Origin: Solirubrobacterales bacterium
Lineage (GTDB): Bacteria > Actinomycetota > Thermoleophilia > Solirubrobacterales > 70-9
Assembly (NCBI GenBank): GCA_030152505.1
Contig: JASLJO010000049.1
Span: forward strand, 1 to 5,006
Direction of reading: 5' to 3'
Length of the DNA: 5,006 nucleotides
Below are positions 1-4,862 of this stretch, piece by piece. How positions within the stretch are numbered: position 1 is the stretch's first letter; the number at the start of each line of letters is the position of its first letter. The notes under the pieces were generated by a model. The model was given only the letters and a program-made list of their open reading frames with translations. It was not told where the DNA came from and made no database searches. The position numbers and the translations under genes are program-made.

Positions 1-860
1 GTCGCGGCGACGACCAGCAGCGAGGTCGAGAGGTTGGCCCAGACCAGCAGCGGCATCCGCCAGAAGGTCATCCCGGGCGCACGCATGGTGATGATCGTCA
101 CCAGGAAGTTGAGCGCGGTCGCGATCGAGGAGGCACCGGCGAACTGCACGCCGAGGTTGAAGAACGACTGGCCGAGAGGCGCTCCGGTGGAGAGCGGTGC
201 GTAGCCGGTCCAGCCGGCGTCGAAGGCCCCACCCGGCGCGAGGAAGCTGCCGATGAAGAGCAGCCCGGCCAGCGGCAGCATCCAGAAGCTGAGCGCGTTG
301 AGGCGCGGGAAGGCCATGTCCGGCGCGCCGATCATCAGCGGCAGGACGTAGTTGGCGATGCCGGCGAAGACCGGGATGACGAAGACGAAGATCATCAACA
401 CGGCGTGCGTGGAGAAGAGGCTGTTGTAGGTGGCCGCGTCGACGATCTGCGTGCCCGGCTGCGCCAGCTCGGCCCGGATCAGCATCGCCATCAGGCCGCC
501 CACGAAAAAGAAGAAGAAGGTCGTGCAGATGTACTGGATGCCGATCACCTTGTGATCGGTGTTGAAGCGGAAGTAGTCGCGCCAGCTCTTGGCGCCGTGC
601 TGGGAGTGATCGTCGGGGATCGTCGGCATGCCGGCCGCCCAGCGCAACCAGTAGTCGAAGCAGCCGAAGCCGGCGAGGAAGCCGAGCGGGCCGGTGACCA
701 GCGGCACCACCACGTGCGGGTAGCCGGTCTGTTCGGTCTGCCAGATCGGCAGGCCCGAGATGTCGCGCAGGACGACGACCAGGCCGACGCCGAAGGCGGC
801 GGCCAGCACCGCGCCCAGCACGCCCCGAATCCACCCCGGTTGCTTGATAGCGGCGACCAT
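1..860 (-). CDS. ctaD: Cytochrome c oxidase subunit I, N-terminal part (cut by window edge)
   Basis: Catalytic subunit of an aa3-type haem-copper oxidase in the cytoplasmic membrane, which reduces O2 to water and pumps protons. Only the first 286 residues lie in the window and the frame stays open to base 1. The subunit I core begins near residue 92 (SWRDYFRFNTDHKVIG). A haem a ligand histidine is visible in STHAVLMIF (H152). The D-pathway residues of A-type oxidases are present at the expected spacing: N170 in GIANY, D181 in GAPDMAFPR and N188. About 90 residues precede the core and hold two likely helices (about 11-31 and 49-76), so the N-terminus is longer than in a minimal subunit I. The ATG at 860 follows ctaC by 19 nt, with GGAGGG and a nearer AGG upstream. 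The CuB ligands and K-pathway lie outside the window. The family is certain; the A1/A2 subtype cannot be decided here. Confidence 0.96.
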   Translation of the reverse strand, partial: MVAAIKQPGWIRGVLGAVLAAAFGVGLVVVLRDISGLPIWQTEQTGYPHVVVPLVTGPLGFLAGFGCFDYWLRWAAGMPTIPDDHSQHGAKSWRDYFRFNTDHKVIGIQYICTTFFFFFVGGLMAMLIRAELAQPGTQIVDAATYNSLFSTHAVLMIFVFVIPVFAGIANYVLPLMIGAPDMAFPRLNALSFWMLPLAGLLFIGSFLAPGGAFDAGWTGYAPLSTGAPLGQSFFNLGVQFAGASSIATALNFLVTIITMRAPGMTFWRMPLLVWANLSTSLLVVAA

Positions 861-880
861 CAGTAAGCCTGTCCCTCCAT
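860..880 (-). promoter_or_regulatory. ctaC-ctaD junction with ribosome-binding site and a six-residue mini-ORF
   Basis: The ctaC stop and a new ATG overlap as TAATG (882-878). That ATG opens a six-codon frame, MEGQAY, whose TGA overlaps the ctaD start as TGATG (862-858). The SD-like GGAGGG (878-873) lies inside the mini-frame, 12 nt from the ctaD ATG, which is rather far. A weaker AGG sits 7 nt away. The chained stop/start overlaps suggest translational coupling of ctaC to ctaD. That the hexapeptide is actually made is only a possibility. Confidence 0.45.
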
Positions 881-1674
881 TATGCCCCGCCCGTTCCGAC
901 GGCTTCGACGGGGTTGGTCTCGGTGTCCTGACGGATCGATTCCATGTACGGGGCAGGCACGGTTTCCTTCAGCCCGGTGACCCATTCGCGGAACCGCGCG
1001 GGTGACTCGACCACGACTTTGGCCCGCATCGAGGCATGGCCGAAGCCACAGAGCTCGGTGCAGATCAGCTGATAGGTGCCGACCCTGTCGGGGGTGACCG
1101 TGGCCGTGGTCGTGATCCCCGGCACGTTGTCTTTCTTGATCCGCCACTCGGGAACCCAGAAGGAGTGGATCACGTCCTGGGAATGCATTTTGAACTGGAC
1201 CTGCCGATTGACCGGGACGTGCAGTTCGCCCTGCGAGTAGGCGTTGCCTTTGCCCGGATAGCCGAAGCTCCAGGCATATTGCTGGGAGAAGACGTCGACC
1301 GTCATCGGGTTGCCTTCGACCCTTTCGATGTCGTTCAGCACCGACCAGCTGTAGCCGGCGCCGAAGAGGACGATGATCGTCGGAATCACCGTCCAGGCGA
1401 TCTCGAGTCGGGTGTTGCCATGGATCGGCTCGCCATCGGACTCGTCGCCCGGTTTGACTTTGAATTTCCACAGCGCGTAGAAGAGCATCACCATGACCAG
1501 GGAGAAGACGAAGGCCGAGAGGACGATCATCACGTTGAGCAGATCGTCGATCTTGGGCGCCGCCGTCGAGGCCGCCTGTCCGTCCCAATTGATCGACAGC
1601 ATCACCGCCGAGATCGCCGCGGTCAGAGCGACGGTGGCGGCGAGCATCTTCGCTATCGGCAGGCGGCCGTACAT
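880..1674 (-). CDS. ctaC: Cytochrome c oxidase subunit II
   Basis: This is the electron-entry subunit of the oxidase. It takes electrons from cytochrome c through the binuclear CuA centre on the outer face of the membrane and passes them to subunit I. The 264-residue protein has an N-terminal hydrophobic segment (about 9-28, signal or first helix), two helices (about 46-68 and 93-112, with the family motif GNTRLEIAWTVIPTI), then the cupredoxin domain. The CuA ligands are complete: H170 in DVIHSFWVPEW and C205, E207, C209, H213, M216 in CTELCGFGHASM. There is no C-terminal CxxCH haem domain, so this is not a caa3-type fusion, and no lipobox is seen. The start is fixed by an in-frame TAG, the glycosyltransferase stop, only 15 nt upstream. 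No Shine-Dalgarno sequence lies in that gap. ctaD follows 19 nt downstream. At the usual electron-entry aromatic motif the sequence reads QQYAWSF, with Tyr133 where the Paracoccus enzyme has Trp. Confidence 0.97.
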   Translation of the reverse strand: MYGRLPIAKMLAATVALTAAISAVMLSINWDGQAASTAAPKIDDLLNVMIVLSAFVFSLVMVMLFYALWKFKVKPGDESDGEPIHGNTRLEIAWTVIPTIIVLFGAGYSWSVLNDIERVEGNPMTVDVFSQQYAWSFGYPGKGNAYSQGELHVPVNRQVQFKMHSQDVIHSFWVPEWRIKKDNVPGITTTATVTPDRVGTYQLICTELCGFGHASMRAKVVVESPARFREWVTGLKETVPAPYMESIRQDTETNPVEAVGTGGA

Positions 1675-1689
1675 GAGGCGGCGGGCATT

Positions 1690-3045
1690 CTATTGAAGCG
1701 GCGGCGGGAGGATTTCCGCCCCTTTCCCGGTCGAAGCGGCCAGCACCCCGCGGGCAACTCCCTCCCAGCTCCAGAGCCGCCGCGCGGTCTCGACCAGCGC
1801 CTCACGCGCCTCGACCCGCACGTCCCGCGGAAGCTCCAGCCAGGCATTCAAGCGAGCGGCGATCGCTTCCACGGCCCCCTCCTCGACCGGGAACGAGACC
1901 AGCTCGGCGACGTCGCTCGGCAGGGCCTCGGCCAGCTCCCTGGATACCTCGCGCATGCCTGAATGCCCTGCCGACACGGGCAGTACCCCACACGCCGCCG
2001 CCTCGGCCGCGACCATCCCGAACGCCTCCGGAAAGGTGCTCGGCATCGCCAGCGCCTCAGCCCCCGGCAGCAGCTCCGCCACCTCATCGTGCTCCAGCCT
2101 GCCGATGAATTCCACCGAATCGGCAATGCCCTTCGCGGCGTCGACGTAGCCCTCGGGTGGATCGGCAAGGAACGCGCTCAAAATCGGCAGTGGCTCCGCG
2201 ACACCGCCCTCGAGTCCCCGCCCCAGCTCCGCGATATCCCGTGCATCGTCCAAGTCACCCCTATCGAGCGCAGCCAATAGTCGCCGCAACCCCTGCTCGT
2301 ACTCCCCATAGCCGGCGATTTCCAACCGGGCCTCTCGGTGCTCCGCATGAACCAAGGGCCAGGCCGCCAGCAGGAGGTCCACGCCCTTGGAGACGATCAA
2401 CTTGCCGACGAACACGACTCGGGGGCTTTCGGCCGCGGGTCCGGTCCGCGGGCGGAATGCCTCAGTGTCGACCCCTGGTGGGCCCAGGCGGGTCTTCCCT
2501 CGAAGACCGTCGACGTCAGGAAGCGCGGCCCAGAGCGACTCGGCCGTGTGCCGGGAGCCGACGAGGACGGTTGAAGCTGCCGCCATGCCCTCCTCGGCGT
2601 AGGGCAAGAAGCGGGGGTGCGGCTTGACCGTGTACTCCAAAGCTGAGCCGTGAATCTTCGCCGCGAAGCTGCCGATACCAGCGCGGGAGAGGATCGCCGG
2701 CCCCATGACCAGGTGACCCCCCAGGGCTGCGTCAAACCCCCCGGCCGCCTCGGCGACCTCGCGTACCGCGGCGACGTTGGCGTCGATGTAGCGGCCAAGC
2801 TCCCTATCCGTGAGCTCGGGGAAAGCTTTCACCTCGAAGCCCTCGTAGGGGTCTTTTACGTAGACCGGGAGCAGGCCGCCGATGTCGGGGTTGTGGATCT
2901 GGACGCCGTCGATCTGCACCTGGCGGTCCTGGCACAGGAGATGGACCTCGTGCCCGAGCCCCGCCAGCGCGCGCGCCAGATTTGCGGTGTAGATGTTGCT
3001 GCCGGTGCCGCGCAGCATGTAGCCGTGGAAGAGCAGGACTTTCAT
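1690..3045 (-). CDS. Glycosyltransferase family 4 (GT-B fold)
   Basis: A retaining, nucleotide-sugar-dependent glycosyltransferase of the GT4 type, 451 residues, probably cytosolic or membrane-associated. The N-terminal Rossmann domain opens with MKVLLFHGYMLRGTGSN (glycine-rich loop, residues 1-17) and continues to GHEVHLLC. The KIHGSALEY segment (130-138) and PPGVD (189-193) are typical acceptor-domain and linker features. The C-terminal domain shows FVGKLIVSKGVD (212-223) and the EX7E motif in PEAFGMVAAE (E340, E348). Between the AGYGEY strand (about 244) and the EFIGRL strand (about 312-317) there are roughly 40 more residues than in a compact GT4, some of them acidic (RGDLDDARDIAEL). I chose the ATG at 3045 because the family core begins there. 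A TTG at 3087 would add 14 Arg-rich residues. SD-like AGGCGG lies about 9 nt upstream. It sits 15 nt ahead of ctaC on the same strand. The donor and acceptor sugars cannot be predicted; cell-surface glycan, glycolipid or storage sugar synthesis are all possible. Confidence 0.92.
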   Translation of the reverse strand: MKVLLFHGYMLRGTGSNIYTANLARALAGLGHEVHLLCQDRQVQIDGVQIHNPDIGGLLPVYVKDPYEGFEVKAFPELTDRELGRYIDANVAAVREVAEAAGGFDAALGGHLVMGPAILSRAGIGSFAAKIHGSALEYTVKPHPRFLPYAEEGMAAASTVLVGSRHTAESLWAALPDVDGLRGKTRLGPPGVDTEAFRPRTGPAAESPRVVFVGKLIVSKGVDLLLAAWPLVHAEHREARLEIAGYGEYEQGLRRLLAALDRGDLDDARDIAELGRGLEGGVAEPLPILSAFLADPPEGYVDAAKGIADSVEFIGRLEHDEVAELLPGAEALAMPSTFPEAFGMVAAEAAACGVLPVSAGHSGMREVSRELAEALPSDVAELVSFPVEEGAVEAIAARLNAWLELPRDVRVEAREALVETARRLWSWEGVARGVLAASTGKGAEILPPPLQ

Positions 3046-3166
3046 AAGCCGCCGCCTGCTCCGCTTCGCGTCCGCGGGCAGCGGCAATCAGCATATTGGC
3101 CCCGCTCGCAAAGAATCAGATCGTGATGCTCGCTGATCCAGGGGGCGGAACGATATTGTCTCGGCC
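3046..3166. promoter_or_regulatory. Divergent intergenic spacer, probable promoters
   Basis: These 121 bp separate the minus-strand glycosyltransferase from the plus-strand zinc-ribbon gene, so promoters for both should lie here. It is locally more AT-rich (3086-3160) than the genes. On the plus strand TATTGT (3154-3159) resembles a -10 box and ends 7 nt before the GTG start. On the minus strand TATGCT (within 3091-3098) could serve as a -10 box for the glycosyltransferase operon. No convincing -35 box accompanies either one. Confidence 0.4.
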
Positions 3167-3430
3167 GTGAACTCGAAGCAGCTCTACCGGATGCGCGCAC
3201 CGGCCTCGGGACGTGAGGCGCTGGCGTATGCCGAGCCGGGCTCGGTCTACCTCGACCGCGAGACCGACGAGGAGATGGTGCCGGTGGCGATGGTCCTGCC
3301 GCTCGCCCCCGCCGCCTCCTCCCTGCCCCGCACCCCGGAGAATCTGCGCGCCTGCCGCCGCTGCGACCAGCTGATCGGCCTCGACGTCAGCGACTGCCCC
3401 TACTGCGGCCTGCGCCAAGAAGCCCTCTGA
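3167..3430 (+). CDS. Small zinc-ribbon protein of unknown function
   Basis: The protein has 87 residues from a GTG start. I do not recognise a named family. The first part (about 1-45) has a strand-like pattern including SVYLDRETDEEMVPVAMVLP. A Pro/Ala/Ser linker follows (about 46-58). The C-terminal end carries two Cys pairs, CRRC (63-66) and CPYC (77-80), spaced by ten residues, which is the layout of a zinc ribbon (zinc binding inferred). No signal peptide or membrane segment is seen, so it is likely cytoplasmic. An in-frame ATG at 3191 would shorten it by eight residues. Neither start has a good Shine-Dalgarno sequence, though a -10-like TATTGT just upstream of the GTG fits a leaderless transcript. 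It stands alone, divergent from the glycosyltransferase and convergent with the next gene. Third-position GC is high and the Cys spacing is orderly, so it is very probably real. Its role could be nucleic-acid or protein binding, but nothing in the sequence decides this. Confidence 0.75.
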   Translation: MNSKQLYRMRAPASGREALAYAEPGSVYLDRETDEEMVPVAMVLPLAPAASSLPRTPENLRACRRCDQLIGLDVSDCPYCGLRQEAL

Positions 3431-3547
3431 GACGATCTGGCCGGCACATGCCGGTGTCCTCGGTCGCTCGGCTCGGGTCACGCACTAGTGTGCGCTCCCC
3501 TCACCTCGCTCTCTGCGTCCTTGGCCTGCTTGGCCAGATCGTCTCAG
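3427..3547. repeat. 16-bp perfect inverted repeat across convergent gene ends
   Basis: CTGAGACGATCTGGCC at 3427-3442 is exactly the reverse complement of 3532-3547; the arms lie 89 bp apart. The left arm includes the stop codon of the zinc-ribbon gene and the right arm lies near the 3' end of the small minus-strand ORF. Allowing a 2-base gap, the match extends to a preceding GA(A/G)GCCC, so about 22-23 bases are shared in opposite orientation. A perfect match of this length this close together is very unlikely by chance. A long-range RNA stem, a vestige of a small inverted duplication, or ends of a tiny mobile element are all possible. Confidence 0.85.
3441..3494. terminator. Hairpins between convergent genes, possible bidirectional terminator
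   Basis: Two short hairpins lie in the 54-bp gap between convergent reading frames. CCGGCA-CA-TGCCGG (3441-3454) has six-base arms and a two-base loop. CGCAC-TAGT-GTGCG (3481-3494) has five-base arms and holds the TAG stop of the minus-strand ORF in its stem-loop. Neither is followed by a T-tract on either strand, so intrinsic termination would be of the weak U-less kind, or they may only act as 3'-end stabilisers. The position supports the call more than the structure does. Confidence 0.35.
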
Positions 3548-3712
3548 GGCCTCGGGGACGAGGCTGAACGCAAGGGCAATCGCCACGACGCCCAGGGCGA
3601 TCAGATAGACAGCTCCGGCATCAGGGCCTGTCAGGTGCGCCGCAACCCCGCGATCAGGCAGACGACTGCGCAAGTCATCGGCCCGGTCTGCCTCGGACAA
3701 AGGAAAGTCCAA
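3485..3712 (-). CDS. Doubtful small single-pass membrane protein, hypothetical
   Basis: A 75-residue frame from a TTG start with no recognisable homology. Residues 1-30 are polar with several acidic and arginine residues. About 32-52 (DAGAVYLIALGVVAIALAFS and following) form one convincing transmembrane helix. The tail (53-75) is rich in Arg, as in a positive-inside cytoplasmic anchor. The frame stays open upstream for 21 more codons, back to the TAG that ends the secreted-protein gene, and that stretch also reads like protein (EGSLFPRVEDPWPDTIG) but has no ATG or GTG start. Third-position GC is about 63 percent by hand count, lower than in the neighbours, and there is no good ribosome-binding site. 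It could be a small gene with a rare start, the decayed remnant of a gene, or an extension of the upstream gene. It is convergent with the zinc-ribbon gene. Confidence 0.35.
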   Translation of the reverse strand: MDFPLSEADRADDLRSRLPDRGVAAHLTGPDAGAVYLIALGVVAIALAFSLVPEALRRSGQAGQGRRERGEGSAH

Positions 3713-3775
3713 ACCAATGGTGTCCGGCCACGGATCTTCGACCCGCGGGAAGAGCGAGCCTTCGATGAGCCATAG
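3713..3775 (-). other. Open in-frame stretch between secreted-protein stop and small ORF
   Basis: These 63 bases lie directly after the TAG at 3776-3778 and contain no stop in the frame shared by the secreted-protein gene and the small membrane ORF. They would encode 21 residues ending in VEDPWPDTIG. An ATG in another frame (CTATGG, near 3771) opens only a short arginine-rich frame and is not convincing. No promoter or clear ribosome-binding site is visible. Confidence 0.3.
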
Positions 3776-4537
3776 CTACGGCTTCTTGACGACGGTCGCC
3801 GTGTAGAGCAGGCGGGCGTTGCTGTAGTAGCAGCCGTAGGTCTTGGTCTTGCCGACGCCCTGTTGGGGGTGGCCGCCCTGGATGTCCTCCTTCGAGGAGC
3901 AGTGGTCGGTCAGGCGGCTGCCGCGCCAGGTGTTGTCTTCGGCGACGTTGAAGGCGAACATCGGAGCCCAGGTCGGGATCGTCAGGGCGACGACCTGGCC
4001 TTGGACGACGTTGAGCGGGTGATCGAGGGCAAAGATCGCGGTGCTTCCGAAGTAGGAGTTGAGGACCTGCAACGGGCTCTGGCGGACGAGCTTGAACTGT
4101 GGTGGCTTCGAGCCTTCGACCGGCTTCAGCACGCCGATCCGCGCCTGCGAGGGCGTACCGAGGAATTCGTTGAAGAAGCTGACCTCGTCGGTCATCTTGT
4201 CGCTGTCGGTGCGCGAGGGGCGCGAGAGCGTGATCGACCAGGCGACGATCTTGCCGTCGAAGGGGACCTCGTAGGGACGCGGCACCCCTCCCGCGATCGC
4301 CTGGAAACCGGTCACGTGCCCCTCGACCCGGCAGGGCACGACCTCGACGTTGTTGACGATCTTGCCAGGACAGGACGGCGGTGGGGTGGAATCGGTCTTG
4401 CCGAGTACGACGACGCGGGAAGGTGCCGAGTCTGCGTCTCCAGGCCAGGTGGCGGCGACCAGCAGGATGAATGCGCAGGCGAAGCCGAGCGCGGCCAGGG
4501 CGCGGCTGCGACGAGGTGGGTTTTCCAATGCTTTCAC
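3776..4537 (-). CDS. Secreted protein of unknown function with four conserved-looking cysteines
   Basis: The protein has 253 residues. The N-terminus is a Sec-type signal: basic RRSR near residue 10, a hydrophobic core at about 13-30, and a likely cleavage in the ADSAPS region near residue 37-38. The mature protein has four cysteines, C56 and C69 (SCP and PCRVEGHVTGFQ) and C213 and C236 (DHCSSKEDI and TYGCYYSNARLLY), suggesting two disulfides. Between them are strand-rich stretches such as PFDGKIVAWSITLSRPS, LVRQSPLQVLNSYFG and GQVVALTIPTWAP, consistent with a beta-sandwich domain (inference). I recall similar uncharacterised proteins in Thermoleophilia; no function is known to me. Two GTGs are adjacent. 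I chose the second (4537) because GGAG at 4547-4544 lies six bases before it, against three for the first. The frame is open further upstream to 4894, but that part is Ser/Arg-rich shadow of the opposite gene. It is divergently transcribed from the amidase pair. Confidence 0.85.
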   Translation of the reverse strand: MKALENPPRRSRALAALGFACAFILLVAATWPGDADSAPSRVVVLGKTDSTPPPSCPGKIVNNVEVVPCRVEGHVTGFQAIAGGVPRPYEVPFDGKIVAWSITLSRPSRTDSDKMTDEVSFFNEFLGTPSQARIGVLKPVEGSKPPQFKLVRQSPLQVLNSYFGSTAIFALDHPLNVVQGQVVALTIPTWAPMFAFNVAEDNTWRGSRLTDHCSSKEDIQGGHPQQGVGKTKTYGCYYSNARLLYTATVVKKP

Positions 4538-4664
4538 CACAGTCTCCAGGGACAACCCGAGCCTGCGACCAGGGTTGCGGCAGGGGATTCTGTCCTTCGC
4601 CGCGCCTTTCTGCGGTCCTTCGCCGAGACTGCACGATCCGTCCCCGGTAGGGTTGCCTGCCGAG
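4538..4664. promoter_or_regulatory. Divergent intergenic spacer with an 11-bp direct repeat
   Basis: These 127 bp lie between the secreted-protein gene (minus) and the GatC/AtzG-like gene (plus) and should contain promoters for both. GTCCTTCGCCG occurs twice, at 4592-4602 and 4615-4625, 23 bp apart, each preceded by a nearby TTCTG (4588-4592 and 4608-4612). This is a possible regulator-binding site shared by the divergent genes, or simply a small tandem duplication. I could not find convincing -10 and -35 boxes on either strand. Confidence 0.4.
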
Positions 4665-4862
4665 ATGGAGGGCACGACGCCGATAGACGAGTTCATCCCT
4701 GCCGGCCTCGCTTCCTTCGGAATCGAGGCCGATGAGATCGACCTCGCCGTGATGGCCGCCCTGCACGGGCTGCTCTGGGCACCGCTGCTCGAGCTGCTCG
4801 CACTCGACACCGAGGAGATCGAGCCCGAGCGCTTCCCGGACCTCTCGAGGGGACCGGAGTGA
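4665..4862 (+). CDS. Small GatC/AtzG-like partner protein of an amidase
   Basis: The protein has 65 residues and is likely cytoplasmic. It consists of a short helix (about 5-18), a longer helix (about 22-46, EIDLAVMAALHGLLWAPLLE), then LALDTEEIEPERF and a Pro-rich extended tail. The helix pair followed by an LDTxxxEP turn and an extended tail resembles GatC of the GatCAB amidotransferase and AtzG (DUF4089-type), small proteins that wrap around and stabilise their amidase partner. The gene overlaps the amidase by the stop/start GTGA (4859-4862), which fits an obligate pair in an operon. The ATG at 4665 has only a weak AGGG 12 nt upstream. A TTG four codons earlier (4653) is the only other near start. 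It is too short to be sure of the family from the sequence alone; the neighbour is the strongest argument. It is not a typical GatC length (about 95-100 residues). Confidence 0.7.
   Translation: MEGTTPIDEFIPAGLASFGIEADEIDLAVMAALHGLLWAPLLELLALDTEEIEPERFPDLSRGPE
4847..4852 (+). promoter_or_regulatory. Ribosome-binding site of the amidase gene
   Basis: GAGGGG lies six bases before the GTG at 4859, inside the 3' end of the upstream gene. This supports the GTG as the start and fits coupled translation. Confidence 0.7.

Noticed and set aside
860..1588. Minus-strand open frame of 242 codons overlapping ctaC in another frame
   Set aside because: ctaC has complete CuA motifs in its own frame; this one is Arg/Gly-rich with no domain pattern. 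Only its last six codons are of interest as a mini-ORF at the ctaD junction.
1036..1962. Long plus-strand open frame of 308 codons across ctaC and the glycosyltransferase end
   Set aside because: It is antisense to two well-supported genes, His/Arg/Asp-rich, and typical of frames kept open by high third-position GC on the other strand.
3046..3087. TTG start at 3087 adding 14 residues to the glycosyltransferase
   Set aside because: The added residues are Arg-rich and unlike the family N-terminus; the core begins directly at the ATG at 3045.
3488..3775. Plus-strand frame of 95 codons opposite the small membrane ORF
   Set aside because: No membrane segment, motif or ribosome-binding site; the minus-strand frame with its hydrophobic helix is the better, though still doubtful, candidate.
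4235..4370. ACGATCTTGCC occurring twice within the secreted-protein gene
   Set aside because: Both copies encode Gly-Lys-Ile-Val with the preferred codons, so protein-level coincidence explains them.
3863..4735. Plus-strand open frame of 290 codons antisense to the secreted-protein gene
   Set aside because: Composition is Asp/Arg/Gly-heavy with no motifs; it is a shadow of the minus-strand gene.
3675..4766. Minus-strand open frame of 363 codons overlapping the secreted-protein gene
   Set aside because: Very rich in Arg, Gln and Pro with no signal peptide or domain pattern; the alternative frame has a clear signal peptide and structured domain.
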